In this document: positions 11,478 through 23,904 of the stretch, in pieces
How the letters are laid out: each line of letters begins with the position of its first letter
How positions within the stretch are numbered: the first letter of the stretch is position 1
NCBI GenBank assembly: GCA_021399445.1
Contig: JAJTUQ010000001.1
Coordinates: 4,712,001-4,776,000, forward strand
From: Xylogone sp. PMI_703
Taxonomy: Eukaryota > Ascomycota > Leotiomycetes
Reading direction: 5' to 3'
DNA length: 64,000 nucleotides
The notes under the pieces: model-generated
Told to the model about the DNA's origin: nothing
Databases searched by the model: none
The model's input: the letters and a program-made list of their open reading frames with translations, nothing else
Made by a program: the position numbers and the translations under genes

Positions 11478-12504
11478 ATGGATTTCTTTTGCACTGTTTT
11501 GTGCTTAAAACAAGGACAATGGAAAATTTTAACGGAATTACTTTTTATGTATTTATATTATTTTTGGGATGTACGTTCTGAGGCATTGATTGCGAGGGAG
11601 GTGGGAAGGAATCTAAAATACTTAGCATAAAATCTATCACTATTGCTATTATTAAACTACTTATCTAACCGTGACTGTTTCGTTTATGACTTCTGGCATT
11701 AAGGATAATACGAGTTCGTTGAGTTGTGCTACTTGTAAGCTAATTACTTGATCTCAAACTGTGTCGCATGTTCCATTCCAGCAATCTCGTCGCCAACCAA
11801 CCTAGAAGTCTCCATTGGTCCCTCCACTCCCCAAAACCATTCAAAACCGGAAAAAAAAGACATACAACAGAGGGGATTCGCCTGTTGTCACCAACCAGAC
11901 TACTAAACCTCCGATTTGAGGCTTATGTATGGCAGAGCGGACGGGATGCCCAGTTTTCCTCAATCTGTGGTCGTATGTGATAGTTTTATGCGATGAATTG
12001 ATATACATATGCGGAGATAAATGTGGTATCCCAGGTGATGTTGTCTTCCATCTAGGGTGGCTGACTCTTTGGATGAGTAAATATGGAGAAAAGTATGAAG
12101 AAAAACAACGAGGTACTTAATAAGAGCATATTTGCTGGGAAAGTGAGTTCAGGTGGTGAAGAAATGATGGATTGATGTTTAGGAGAAAGAATTTTGAAAT
12201 GGTCAACTTTAAAGATGATTAATCTAGAATTGGATATGAGGATTAATACCGGATACTTCGCTGTTTGTTAACATGATTGGTTTTGTATCATCATATCCTG
12301 GAATTGAGAAATGGAGATGGCTGAGCTGGATTACAAACATGACATTGGCAAGTATGAATGATCCATGTTTACATTTCTTCTCCCTTAGTGTTATATACAT
12401 TCCATTTCGTGCCCCTCTCATTGCTCTTCATGACCGTAAATCCATAACTTATAGCCATCACACCATTGTCGCTGAGTCTATCTACACTATGCATCCACTG
12501 GTGT
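11478..12504. other. Convergent intergenic region (about 1 kb)
   Basis: AT-rich, tail-to-tail with the sedolisin gene. No supported gene or repeat. Confidence 0.5.
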
Positions 12505-14735
12505 CTATGGTAGAGCATTGAATACACTCAACAACTTAGGATAGTTTGGAGTACCTGTTATTAAAGTGTTAGTTTGTGATATTTTTCAACTCAAGAAGGA
12601 AAAGTGGGAGAAAAACTTACCAAGACCAGTAACTGGATCCCAGCCTGTCACTGCTGTGAACCCGGCCGTTCCACAACCCTGGTTTCCACCAGAAGTAATA
12701 TCATTGAAGGCGCTTGGGTTAGCGTAGATCACTGGGTTAATGAATCCAACACTGCTCTTTCCTGCAGCAGCACGTTGTTCATTGATCAGGGTGATGATGG
12801 ATCCGAAGGTGGGTGATGAAGCACTGGTGCCGTAGATGAGTCCCAACGAGCCATCGACAGCAACAACATAGTTTGCACCATTAGCAGAGACATCTGGGAA
12901 AGCACGAACAGTTTGAGAGTTGTTGTACTGGGTGGCAGAGTACGAGGGTCTGTGGTTCTGGAAGTAGGAAGCAACAGCTGAGGATTGGTATGATGGTAAT
13001 GGGAAAACGTTGGAGAAGCCACCGCCAGAGAAGATAACAGTCTCGCATGCCTCTTCTGGAGAAGTTGCTGTCACGGCGGTGTTTGGCTTGACTTGAGTTG
13101 CACCAACGGATGTAACGTATGGGCAGGATGAGGGGAAACCTGGGTTGAACGATCCCGAAGTGCCACTGTTGTAAGTACCTCCAGCACATTTTGCTCTAGT
13201 GCAGCATTGTCCCCTGTTGCCAGCCACACCCGAGTCACCTGAGGAGAAGAGGAAAGTAGTACCTGCCAGTCCAAGTTTCATGTACTCGTTGCATTGACGT
13301 TGTTCGTAGGCGACAGGAAGATCGGCTTCATTGTAACCGTAAGAAGTGCTGATAACTGCGGCTGGGGAGATGGTACCACAGTCGTGACCTTTGTATCCTC
13401 CTCTTAATGGATCCGGGTACGTAGCATCATAACTGTACTTTCTCAGTATATGCTTCTATGAGGTCTGAGGAGAGATGAGAAACTTACGTTGGATCATCTC
13501 CGCCTCCTGATGTGCAGAAGGAAGCATCAAGAGCATCAAGGAAGTTGCCAAATGATGCACCTTCTACAGTGTCCCCGACCTGGTACAGGGTGACCTTTTG
13601 CGGATATACTAGAAATCGGTTAGAAATGCAGAATATAAGTTATATAGCAAAGTGGTATCATAGCCTACCAAGAGCAATAGCGTATTCGAGATCAAGGTCA
13701 GACTCTCCATTGTTGTCGAAGCTCTGGGAAGTGGTCTGAACAATAGCACCGTCAATCAGGTCCGTGGTTGGTGCAGTACCAGAGGGGATTTCTCGAGCAA
13801 GGTTGCTGTAGAATAGATTTAGATCTGGCTGGAGGAAAGCCTGAGGAGTGTATTCAACAATGCCGTAAGAAGATCTATCCTTGTAAGCCAATGCATAGGT
13901 ACTAAGAAAGAATGATGGACTAACCGAGCCAATGTGCCGTTTGGAAAGCCGTACAAAGCACGGAGACAATCGGGAGTAATATACTCATCGCAGTTGGATA
14001 GGTCAAATGTTACCTGCGGTTGAACGGCATCTGGCTTGGGCTTCAAATGGGTCACTGGCCTGACCTTGGGACCACCTTTCAGTTCTCTGGTATGGAGATC
14101 AGCACGCTTCCTGATTGGTTTAACTACGGCATCAAAGTGGACAGTCGGCGTGATAAAGTCAATGTGCTGTGTGAGATGCTGAGGAATTTTGTAGTCCTCG
14201 CAGGCAAGGTGCTCCTTTTCAGTCTCAGAGTGAGAGAAGATATTATACTTTGTCTGCAACAAAGCTTCAGCTTCTTCGACACTGAGGTCAAATTTGAGCC
14301 AGTTACGGCCTTTAGAAAGGTTAATTCGGGACTCTTCAATTCCGGAGGCCATTACCCAGGCCTTTACGGCATCAATGGTCTCGGTGGACGCAGCAAAAGT
14401 CTCTGCGATCTAGACTTATTAGCCGGACCCTACGAAGACAGATGTTCAACATATCCCATTACCTGATCCATGCTCCAGTGCTTGCCATAGTTGGCACTGT
14501 CTGGATGTGATACATCCATCAGAAACTCATAACCTTTATCTAGATTTTGCTGTGCCAAACCAATTGACATTGGGATGACGGCATCTCTGTTAAGTTTGAG
14601 ATCATCACGTTTGACCCACTGCTCAGCCTGCAACTCTCGTCTTTCATGTACTACATGAGGAGATGGGTGAACAAATGGAACAGCAACGACGGAAGTTGCA
14701 AGGCCGCTGAGGGCAGCGAGAGTTGAAAACTTCAT
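12505..14735 (-). CDS. Secreted sedolisin-family (S53) serine-carboxyl peptidase
   Basis: Acid-active endo- or tripeptidyl-peptidase of the S53 family, secreted as a proenzyme. Six exons (14735-14463, 14409-13925, 13874-13669, 13608-13488, 13432-12621, 12554-12505) give 648 residues, as expected. Signal peptide MKFSTLAALSGLATSVVA, then an inhibitory pro-domain (to about residue 215) and the catalytic domain. Catalytic residues visible: E310 and D314 (NNGESDLDLEY), D428 (SSGDSGV) and S565 (YGTSASSPTFGS); GWDPVTGLGTPNY is the C-terminal calcium-site region. Intron 2 (13924-13875) was placed so that GTLA continues into SSYGIVEYTPQ. A TATA-like gctataaaatcc lies about 75 nt upstream of the ATG. 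Whether it is a tripeptidyl-peptidase or an endopeptidase cannot be decided from sequence alone. Confidence 0.93.
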
Positions 14736-14800
14736 GACTGCTCAATGAGGAGATTTGAGCTCTTGGAAATGAAAGACGATATTAAACAAGAGGAGATGAA

Positions 14801-14813
14801 AGGATTTTATAGC
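14801..14813 (-). promoter_or_regulatory. TATA box of the sedolisin gene
   Basis: On the minus strand the sequence reads gctataaaatcct, about 65-78 nt before the start codon, a normal TATA position for a secreted fungal hydrolase gene. Confidence 0.5.
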
Positions 14814-17666
14814 TCAAGGTATAATGCTCAAGAGCTGTCCTACTACCTTCCAATTGCAATGGAGTCTTGCAATCTACATAGTGCCTGGGTGTTTCAATGC
14901 AGGAAATGATCATCCTTCCCCTTCCAGCCTTTCCGGCACCATGACATTCAACCCTTGATAAGGAAAAGTCTTGCACAGAAAGACATGGAAATTGATATAG
15001 AAGCTCTATGTAACTTTAAAGGGAAGGTTGAACAAGGCCACGATCGGCAACCTGGTCAAATCTCAGGAAGCTTCGCCCATGTGGGTGTAGTATCAAAACG
15101 AACTTTTATGATTAGTCACGGGTTACCGTCTGTCTTGTGGTCAAATTTCCGCAACCTTCCTGAGATTTCCTAGTATCTTATGCACACAATAACTTCACAT
15201 CGGAAGTGTGAGAGCAATATGGAAGGTGATCTCACGCCCCTGCAGCATAAAACAGAGAAGATGAAATGAAGCCTATGAAGCCGTGTCAGTGTCATTACTA
15301 CTAGAGCGTTATCTACAGCACTTCGGCTTTCAGGGCGGTAGTTGATAGGGAGATTGCCATCTGCATGTGAGCCTGTGCAGCTGCTGGGATACATCGGACG
15401 GAGCTATAGCAGCCGCTGGTCCTAATAACCCTATGCTCGCCTACTAAGCGCCTAGGATGCCAAGAAAGAGCAGAGATCTGGGGTATAGAATGTGCTCGGA
15501 ATGTGCAAGTCTGGATCTGGCGATTTGATTTGGAGGGCGGGATCGAGGACTCGTTTGGGAAGGAGGGCGTTAGGGCCAAGACGAGTACTTATCTTCCAAG
15601 ACAATCTCAAGCCGGGTTCATAGGCCCGGTGTCCATGAGAGGGCAACGCATGTCTTAGACTTTTTGTCTTGTGGTCTGATGGAAATAGCCATCTATACAT
15701 GGATTTGATTCTATATCGCTGTCTAGGGAACGTTATCAACACGGCATTGGTTATCACAAGCTCTTATTACCGTCTATCCAGGCGATAGATAATAAGCTAT
15801 TGCTACCCGATAACGGCCCGTCACGATTAAGCTTCTGCTTGACTTGCAGCTCCTCTCTTCGGTGCCTATTAAGAACGGCGCAAAGCGGTGGGCTTAGGTG
15901 GGCTCCGAGTACAAGCTTTAAGCCGCAGGATAATGGCGAATGACATTTTTGCAACGTCTTATTGCTCAACTGGGTGCTTTGTAATTGTTTTCTCGTGGAC
16001 TATTGTTGAAGGAACTGTATTCGCGGCTTGGCTCATTTATAAACCCTGTTTAGGGATCTCTCGGACATCAATTGGTGGTTGAAGTGGGATGCCAAGTGCT
16101 CGCGTCACCACAAAGTGCACATATAATATAACCCTCATTATGAAGGCAATTAAACAGGGCATTGGATCGCGAATTATGGATATCTTTTGTGGATGCAGTA
16201 CCACACAGACTTGATAAACCGACCACTCAAAGCTATAACTTTATAGAGCGACACACTCCTTATTAGGCCCCCGGAAGAGTTAACAGGTAACTTGCAGAAG
16301 CCTACTTTCACATGCGAGGCAACCAGAGTGTACATAATCATGGAATAATAATTCCACTCTCGGCAATTATTTGGACAAGCTCGCAAATCACACCCAAGAT
16401 TTATATGCAGCGTTGCTTTATAGGCGTCAAGCCACAACTTATACTTGCCTATAATAGCAGCAGGAAAGATATCACACGAGCATGATGGCGCAATCCCCAC
16501 AATGTGATCAGACGAATCCGTATTCTTATTCTTGCCAAGGAGAGCTCGTCACAACAGACTAGTGATATATTTGGATTCCTCATCGCTGCTTAATGTAACA
16601 TAATTAATATCCAGCGAAGTAGACCCCGATAACGCTATCTTTGCCCAAGTTTACGTAAATTACACTAAGGCCTGATGCTGGAACGCCAAGAAGATAAATA
16701 CATTGTGTTCACCCAATGCTGGCAAGACGTTGAAGGTGCTGAGGTGTTACGTTAATCTTAATGTGCACAAAGTTTCAAGGATTGGGCATCTAAATACCAC
16801 CGGTATTTATTCTTAATGATGAGGTGCCTTTAACCTAGCCTGTCACGCCTGTGTAGCTGCAACTCCCACCGCATTCTCTATTGTAGTGGACGGAATGATC
16901 GTTGGAAATATAGATAGATAAGGTCTGAAATCTTGAGAAAGCTGATCTAGGCTTTTCCTTGGACATCCTAGTCAAAATATTTTGAATTGTGCTCTTCAGA
17001 AAAATAGACGTGCATAGTACGGCGATTACTACCTGTGATACATTTCTCATATCCGAAGTATAAGAGCAATACCCAGATTAATAATACAGGGGCCATTCTT
17101 GTATAAAAATACCCAGTTCTTAGAACTGTTGTGGTCTCGGTATACATACATCCTTGATGTACTGCCATTAGGATACTGTCAGCACTGTCTTTCTTGCGGA
17201 GAAACCCCCTGGTAGCCAAGCCGTCCCCCGCTGGCTATGGCTGCCAGTCTTCCCTACCATGCTGATTCTCTCTTTGTGAATCAGGTGGTAGTGATAGTGT
17301 ATTATTAGGAAACAAATCAATCCAATGATCCAAGGTCAAAAGCCTCTTGCGTCCTTCGTGCTTGCGAAACTTGTATCGTACACTTTGAGCATGATGCTCT
17401 TTATACGTAAGTACTGTATTTGATTATCCGATTTAAGCTAAAAAGACGTATAGTCGAAGAGAAATATGTAAATTTATTATATCTGCCCAAAGATTATCAT
17501 GTATCATAGCCTCATATCTGAAAAATTTCCTCTATAATGAAACAGTGTAAATCATTCATTTATCCTGAATTCAGCAGTGTATGTGATTCTAAACTTCTAT
17601 TCTGTCTTGAAAGAAAAGATGGATCATCATGAAATATACACTCTATCAGTCATGAGGTTCGCAGTT
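14814..17666. other. Intergenic, no gene recognised (about 2.9 kb)
   Basis: No ORF carries a recognisable motif. The 16174-16500 and 15313-15757 minus-strand frames have compositions like random translation and no splice partners. AT content is high from about 16.5 kb onward. Confidence 0.45.
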
Positions 17667-20205
17667 TCAACTACTGACTCTACCTGAAGCATCTGGTGTT
17701 TGAGAGACAGCATAGCTTGGATCATCCGCGGCGTAAGAAAATGACCCATTGAACTGCATGAAGGTCTCACAATCTGGGTCTGCATCAAAGGAATAATTTG
17801 GGTCAAGGTGGCTGTTATAGATTTCATATTTAACATCAGAACTGTTGGTCCCATTATCCGCAGTTAATTGACCAGGAATATCAATAGACGTTAAAGTAGA
17901 ACGCAGAAGCATAGGAGAATCTGCATTGCCATCATTAGAAAATAGATTGTCAGAACTGGAAATAAGGGAGGGTATGATCACCTTCTACAGCGGGGTCAGA
18001 GGCTGGACCCTCAACTAATTCATTATAGCCATTCTCTTGTTGAGCTGTACTGCCGCCAATGAATTGGCGTGGCATGGTTGGATATATGAAGTCAGAAGGG
18101 GTTCCACAAGGAGATGCGAAGTTTCTCGTTATGGTGTGCTCCACGGTCCTAAGGTTTCCCGTCGGAAGCGAGTGGAGAGATGAGGATAAATTGGATAATT
18201 GAATATCTGATGGCGCTTGATAGGCCCTCGATGATGCCCGTATAACAGCTCGCAAGCACTCCAACAGCTTTTCCAAAGTCTCGTCATCGATCTCCTTGAT
18301 CTTTTCTGCCTGAATATCCAACTCAACCGTTTCTTTGAAAGATTTGATAAGACGGTTTACCTTGGTCATTGACTTGTAGGTCTTGTCATCGTAAACTAAA
18401 GATCATCAGCTCCTTGGACGACCCTGTTAAAGCCTTAATACCTACATGGATGTTGTGGGAGTCTAGTCCCAGGGAATAGGATTCCCCACACCATATACCA
18501 TTTCCTCAAATCACCCTCGCGAGCCTCGATCGATTTCCTCGGGGTGTAAGCACCTAAGTTCCTTGAGACCAAATCATCAATTGACTGGCGAATAATCTGT
18601 GGAAGTTCTATGTATCCCTGCGTCGAAGCTTCTTGGTCTATCTTATTCCATGTGTCTTTATCAATGTCATCTTCGGTAAGATGAGTTTGGTTCTGTATAC
18701 ATTCTGAAGACTGAGATTCCTGGTGCTGTATGACAGCAGCAGCAGTCTTAAATGATGTGAAGCAATGAGGACATCGAATCTTGATATGTACTGCACTTTG
18801 TGACTTTCCCAATTGTTGTCTATAAGTCAGCCTAAACAAAATATGCAGCTAGTGACTCCACAAGTATAGAAAAAGGGGCTTACTTCAAATAATGCCACTC
18901 GAGAAAACCCGGCCCTGAACATGTATTGTACTTAGCCTCGGTGATAGTGTTCTTGCAATATTTTTCTGGGTCAAATAGGTGGAAAGGGCAGGCAAGCCTC
19001 CGACCTAAAAAGCTACCACCGCGTTGGCCTTTGGCTGGCCCAGATTTGGGGTTCTTGTTTCCTTGATCCCTGCTACCGTTCTCTTCATTGTCCTTCCGTT
19101 TTCTCTTCAGTGGAAGTCTAGATTTAGTCGAGGAAGTTGATGGCGTTGAAACATCTGGGGGAGAACTGGTTGAAGAGTGTGTATTTTCGCTCCCGTGAGA
19201 GACAAAAGACGAAGCTGGAGATGAGAAACTCTGACTACTACATTGAAAGAGGTCATTTAAGAACTGTTCGCTAGGACTTTCAGCGGGACTCGATTCCTAC
19301 GCTAGACTTTCAGGTGCTATATTTGAAAAAATACTTTCGTTGCATAGCTCTTTTTGTTCAGTGGCGGATAGCTTTTCCGGTGTATCGTCTTGGGCCTCAA
19401 TAATGGTAGGAGTTCCTACATTCTCGGTTCCCATTTTCGCTTCCAGTTCCATGTTTTGAACTTGTTTTGACATTAGAGATATTTTTCTGCCTAACAGATG
19501 TGTTCCCTCTCGCTGGATCGACTCTCTTCGGTATTCGAGTTGCTAGGTTTCTCGTCTGGCCTAGACTGATATTGCTTCACTGTTTCAGATATAACTGCAG
19601 CATTAGAGAAATTCTTCGAATACCTCTTTTTCGAAGCTGCCAAGGAGTCAACGGATGCCATTATCAACTCGAATTTTTAGCCTCGATGTTGCTCACGTTT
19701 TATCACAACTCCATGGGTTTTTAGTGAATGATTCCTGAGCTTATCCATTCTGTAGGACCTATATGTGCATCCGCGTGCATTGCAGGTGTACCCGGAGAGT
19801 GTATCATGGCGACGCTTATGGCACTCCAAGTCGCTAAGTCTGCTACATGTGACAGAGTACCCAGGATAATAACACTGATATTGAGTCTTACACTTTTTCG
19901 ATGTCGATAAAATATCTCGAGAAGTAGGCGGAGTTGGGCGAAGTGATGCTGGCTCTATATTGTCACCACAAGGCCAGGTCGAGCATGTATTTGAATTGAG
20001 GTGAATTTACCAAATTCCCAGAACCTAGAGTCAGGCATACTAAAATCAAGCATGCTGAAATCAGGCACGCCGAAATACTCGAGAAGCTCATTTAGTTCTG
20101 ATTCCTGTGACAAAACAAAACATCTAAATAGGGATCTATTCCTTCACTAAAATTTTTGTGCTCTGCGGGTTGTTGAGAAGGGAGGTGTGAAGGGTCGAGA
20201 TCCAT
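17667..20205 (-). CDS. C2H2-type zinc-finger protein of uncertain integrity
   Basis: Likely nuclear nucleic-acid-binding protein. Coding pieces run from about 20.2 kb to a stop at 17667. Two N-terminal C2H2-like fingers (CYYPGYSVTCSRLSDLECH with partner HKRRH; CNARGCTYRSYRMDKLRNH) lie at 19954-19697. A Ser-rich linker and a basic KRKRKD patch follow, then the fungal motif ACPFHLFDPEKYC..CSGPGF (about 19.0-18.9 kb), IRCPHCFTSF (about 18.78 kb) and a helical C-terminal part (KVNRLIKSFKETVELDIQ). Clear introns: 20010-19955, 19696-19637, one ending just before QQLGKSQS, and one between LPQHP and FYDDKTYK. Four joins need either very short introns or frameshifts (near 20105, 19480, 19300 and 18010). 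The start at 20205 (MDLDPSHL) is tentative; another ATG is at 20053. Either a hard-to-model gene or a recent pseudogene. Confidence 0.55.
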
Positions 20206-22496
20206 TTCGCGTCTGATTCGTACCCTCAGGCCAAGCTGAAGGATGTGCTGGTACTCAGAAGCTCGACTAGAGAGGCTTCGTGCTGCAATAAAAGGTAGGG
20301 TGCTATGGCATGGATGATCGAGGAAAGTACAATCAACATCAAAACGCAAAAGAATTAGAATGCAACATTTGGTCTCTTATCAATCAAGGGAAATCGTGTA
20401 TCTCAAAAGCAAACCTTGCGAACAGACAAAAGTCGCGAAAGTTCGCAGCGCTTCAAGGATGAGTGTCGTCTCGCTATTGGGCGAGAGTACGTGCCAGGTG
20501 CGAAGCTTCGCACCCCAAGCTGGGCAGAGAACGAGAACGCAAAAGTTTGCGAAGAATGAAATGCGGTGTCTAATATTCGCAGTGAAAATAGAGCTTGCTA
20601 ACAAAGCAGAAGCCAGCCCTCCCGAAGTAGAAAATAGTTCCAGGGACTTAGAAGTTGGATCTCTGTTAGCATGTCCAAAAAGAAATAGGAATTTCCGAAA
20701 GGGGAATAATAATGAGTAAGAATTGGTATATACTGCGACAACTCCTATTGGTAGCCTGATTGCACAGGAGCCAATAGAAAAAGCAACTAGGGGACTTTGT
20801 ATACCTCCTACCTACTCCCAGAAGTCTTCCTAAACTTAACTAACGTTCCCTTGACCACACATCCAGATTCAAGGCCAGCATAAGTATCAGATGATTCATT
20901 TAATATCACCTCTAGTCGTCCTGATATCTTAAAAGATAAAAAAAGGATCGAGAATTTAGAATAGCAAAAGAGTTCGTACCCTACAACTGCACTCGCAGCT
21001 GTACGCCTACATCTCCGCTAATGTCAGCACTTGCTTCATTTCATTAGACTTAATATTTCCTATTCTATTTGTATTCCACCTCTTAGAACAGCAAGTTGAT
21101 CCGACATTCTGCCACAATGGCCGCCCTTGCTGTTCGTTATGAAGTTCTTGCTTTTTTGGAAATATATAGAAGCTGCCAAGACCCTGGCAGTGTTAGGAAC
21201 ACAGGACCTGCCTGCCTTTTTATGTCTACTCGTATTTATCTGTCATAGACGTGTAACAAACCTTTTGACCAAAGGCAGCTCGTTTTCGCATTGTAATTTA
21301 TCTTAGATATGCAACAAAACTTTTGGCCAGAGCTAGATTTTTCATTCATTCGTAGATTCTGATGTACCTCAGATATGCAACAAACTTTTGGCCAAAGCAA
21401 AATTGAGCACACAACTTTGATTGTTAGTGGACAATGAGACTAACTTGGCACTAATACATGGTATAAGGCCAGATTTATGCCTAGGAGTGCATGCTATAGC
21501 GTGGTATCTTTGCTCGCGGTCTCCCTGGTAGAGATATATCCGGTTTTAGGACGATAGGAAAAGGAGAAAACATTGATATAGTGAAAATGTGATTTCTATT
21601 TTTCCATCCTAGAGGATGAGTCTCCAAGACAGTGTGATCAGCTCTAGAGTTATCCACTACGCCCCGAAAGTAAGATTGTCATGGAGGGAATATTATGTGA
21701 AAGGAAGGCTACTGAAGCATCTCAACTAAGTACGCTTGATAGTGAAAGGTATCTCATTGCGCGGTAGAGAAGTAAAAGTCGAAGTTAAGTTGTACACTTA
21801 ACATAAAGTAGCATCCATACAAGAGTCAGTAGCAGAGCTTGCGTAAGCCATACATGCAGGCAAACTTCCTCTGTCAAAGTCTTGCTATGAAGGTGCTGAT
21901 TAACTCCTCATTACTTGCTTCGAATGCGGTAGAGAGGCCTATCAAATCGACATAATCTTGCCTCTGGAAACAGGTCTCCAATAGAATCAAAATGTTAAAG
22001 CAAACTTTGTTGCAATTTTATTACTGGGTTTACTACAGAATCTCTATACTACTAAGGTATACTTGTAGTTACCAAGAACGAGGGCTGAAGCTATACCCAT
22101 TTGTTTTAATTTTGAATTGCATTATAGAACAAGATAAATTTTGGAATCGGAGTATCATCTCCTTAATGTCGACGCTGTATGTAACAGGGAAGAAAAAGGC
22201 ATCGGAGTATACGAACTGCACTAGGTAAAAGAAGAGGACTATTGGTTTTATATCCATTCTCTAGGATAAAGATACGCTTTAGTTAATCTTTGGCCTCCTA
22301 AATTACTAAGGAGATTCCTCTTTGTAACTATTACCTCCTTGCAGAGTACCGTAGCCGCTGCTACTTGGGGTCCGTGAACCGTACCTTACTCGTATGAGGT
22401 CTGAACCGGCCCACTTATTTAAGTAATCCTAGTACTGTTACAGCATACCACTTCTTTCATCTCTTCAGCGGAACGCTCCTCAACGTCTCCTTTCTC
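20206..22496. other. Intergenic with degenerate short repeats
   Basis: About 2.3 kb, AT-rich after 20.7 kb. The plus-strand ORF at 20360-20719 looks accidental: it is Ser/Lys-rich, without motif. A three-copy degenerate repeat near 21.3 kb is annotated separately. Confidence 0.45.
21244..21398. repeat. Three degenerate tandem copies of a ~30-bp unit
   Basis: Copies near 21244, 21302 and 21368 share atatgcaacaaacttttggc with a few substitutions, spaced 58-66 bp apart. The neighbouring bases (tatttatct or cttag before each) are also weakly alike, so the true unit may be about 60 bp. No coding potential. Confidence 0.6.
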
Positions 22497-23443
22497 TTAG
22501 CCTTTACCGCTTTCGGTCCACAGGCTCTCTTCTGCGATTCCCCTATTTATATTGATCTTAGTCGTTGAAGTCAAGCTCACAATGCGATGAAGAAGAGAGC
22601 TTAGAACGAGGGCGAAAATAACGGACCAGGGTATCGCCGTCTTAATACCCCTAAGGAAATCTTCAGACACTGAAGCTGCCACTATTCCAATTATTACACT
22701 GGTCCCTACAATATGGTCTTGAAAAGAGTCGTGTCTGTGTGAATATCGAAAAGCCGTTATTGCGAATGCGAAACTAATGCACGCAGCTAGGAAGACTGGG
22801 GGTGGAGGATTCTCGACGATTTGAGGTATGTGAATTTCTTCGAGTTTCTGCGATATCTGTTTCTGTTATTCAGTAGTTAGCTTCTATTCAGTATTCATCA
22901 TTTCCTACTACTTGATCTTTGGTTTCATACTGTAATATTTTTTAGAGCCACATATCTTCGGATCCCTGGCATGGCTTTTGCTCGCAGGGGCTCGTTCCAC
23001 CATCCAAGAGTAGGATCTGGATATATATTCAAAGTGGGGAGCTGCCAACCTTCTACCCGCTGTTTCTCAGGGATCAATAGGCTATTTTCCTGCCAAGGGC
23101 GAAAATAATGGATGATGATAGTACATCCCACCGCTGTTGCAATCGACGCTGCATTCTTCGCATATTCTACATATGAGTGTCCCCGTTGTCTTAGACGAGA
23201 TGGTCTACGTCGCCGCTTTCCACTGCTTTCGGCAAGCATTCGACTTTGCGCAAAGTTTGGTGACTCCGTAACTAGGCACACAGGCTGAAGGTGTCTATTA
23301 GCTGTTGCTGAAGCAGCAGACCGATGCTCATCAGGCTCATCAGCCGAAGTGGTGCCAATACCACCACTAATCTGAAGGTTGATATTTGATAACGAAAATG
23401 GTTTTTCGGTCTTAAGCTGGAAAGTATTAGAAGAGTCGGGCAT
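22497..23443 (-). CDS. Uncharacterised four-helix membrane protein
   Basis: I do not recognise the family. Exons 23443-22931 and 22862-22497, joined in frame across a 68-nt intron with a GCTAAC branch site, give 292 residues. The N-terminal about 90 residues are polar and include a strongly basic patch (GKRRRRPSRLRQR, 75-87). Hydrophobic segments lie at about 94-113, 193-210, 221-238 and 247-267. There is no signal peptide, so the long N-terminus is probably cytosolic. It is transcribed divergently from the Est1-type/membrane protein gene, with 0.2-0.5 kb between start codons, suggesting shared regulation and perhaps a shared membrane. Confidence 0.68.
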
Positions 23444-23904
23444 TTCGTAGTGGACTGGTAGGAAGGTAAGGAATTATTCTACAGAGAATGATCTAGGCGG
23501 CCGAGAAGAAGATGTGATAATCCGATTGAAATCGGTCTCAGCAACGAAGTTGAGAGGCTGTTCGGATTGGAACCAGATGGACATTTGGAACTCAAAGCCT
23601 TGTTACACAGAGCTGAAGAAAAAGTGAAGCGGACTACCGAGGACTCAGCCCACCATGCCCAGCCGTCAGTACCAAGCCACTGCTTGTGACTTCCCTAATA
23701 ACGAGGGCGGAGAGGACATTTACTTTCATCTCCAGTTTGCGTCCACGTATTCGCAAGCTCGTCACAACCCGACCCAAAGCCCTCCCGCTAGACATCAATA
23801 GGGACTCTCGCAGGTAAGTACAAAGCGTTCCATAAGAGCTAGTAGATGCTTATCCCTGGCACCGTCGTTGGGGATCACGCTCAAATTGTAACAGAAAGAA
23901 GATA
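23444..23904. promoter_or_regulatory. Divergent promoter region, with a short ORF that may be an upstream exon
   Basis: Separates the divergent membrane-protein genes. On the plus strand an ATG in a good context (caccatgccc, at 23655) opens a 48-codon frame of protein-like composition, which stops at a TAG shortly before a strong donor (cgcag, then gtaagt). It may be an upstream ORF, or a lost first exon of the following gene. Confidence 0.45.

Noticed and set aside
16174..16500. 108-codon minus-strand ORF in a large gap
   Set aside because: No family resemblance, no introns that extend it, AT-rich surroundings.
20360..20719. 119-codon plus-strand ORF
   Set aside because: No motif, Ser/Lys-biased, upstream of an opposite-strand gene; considered random.
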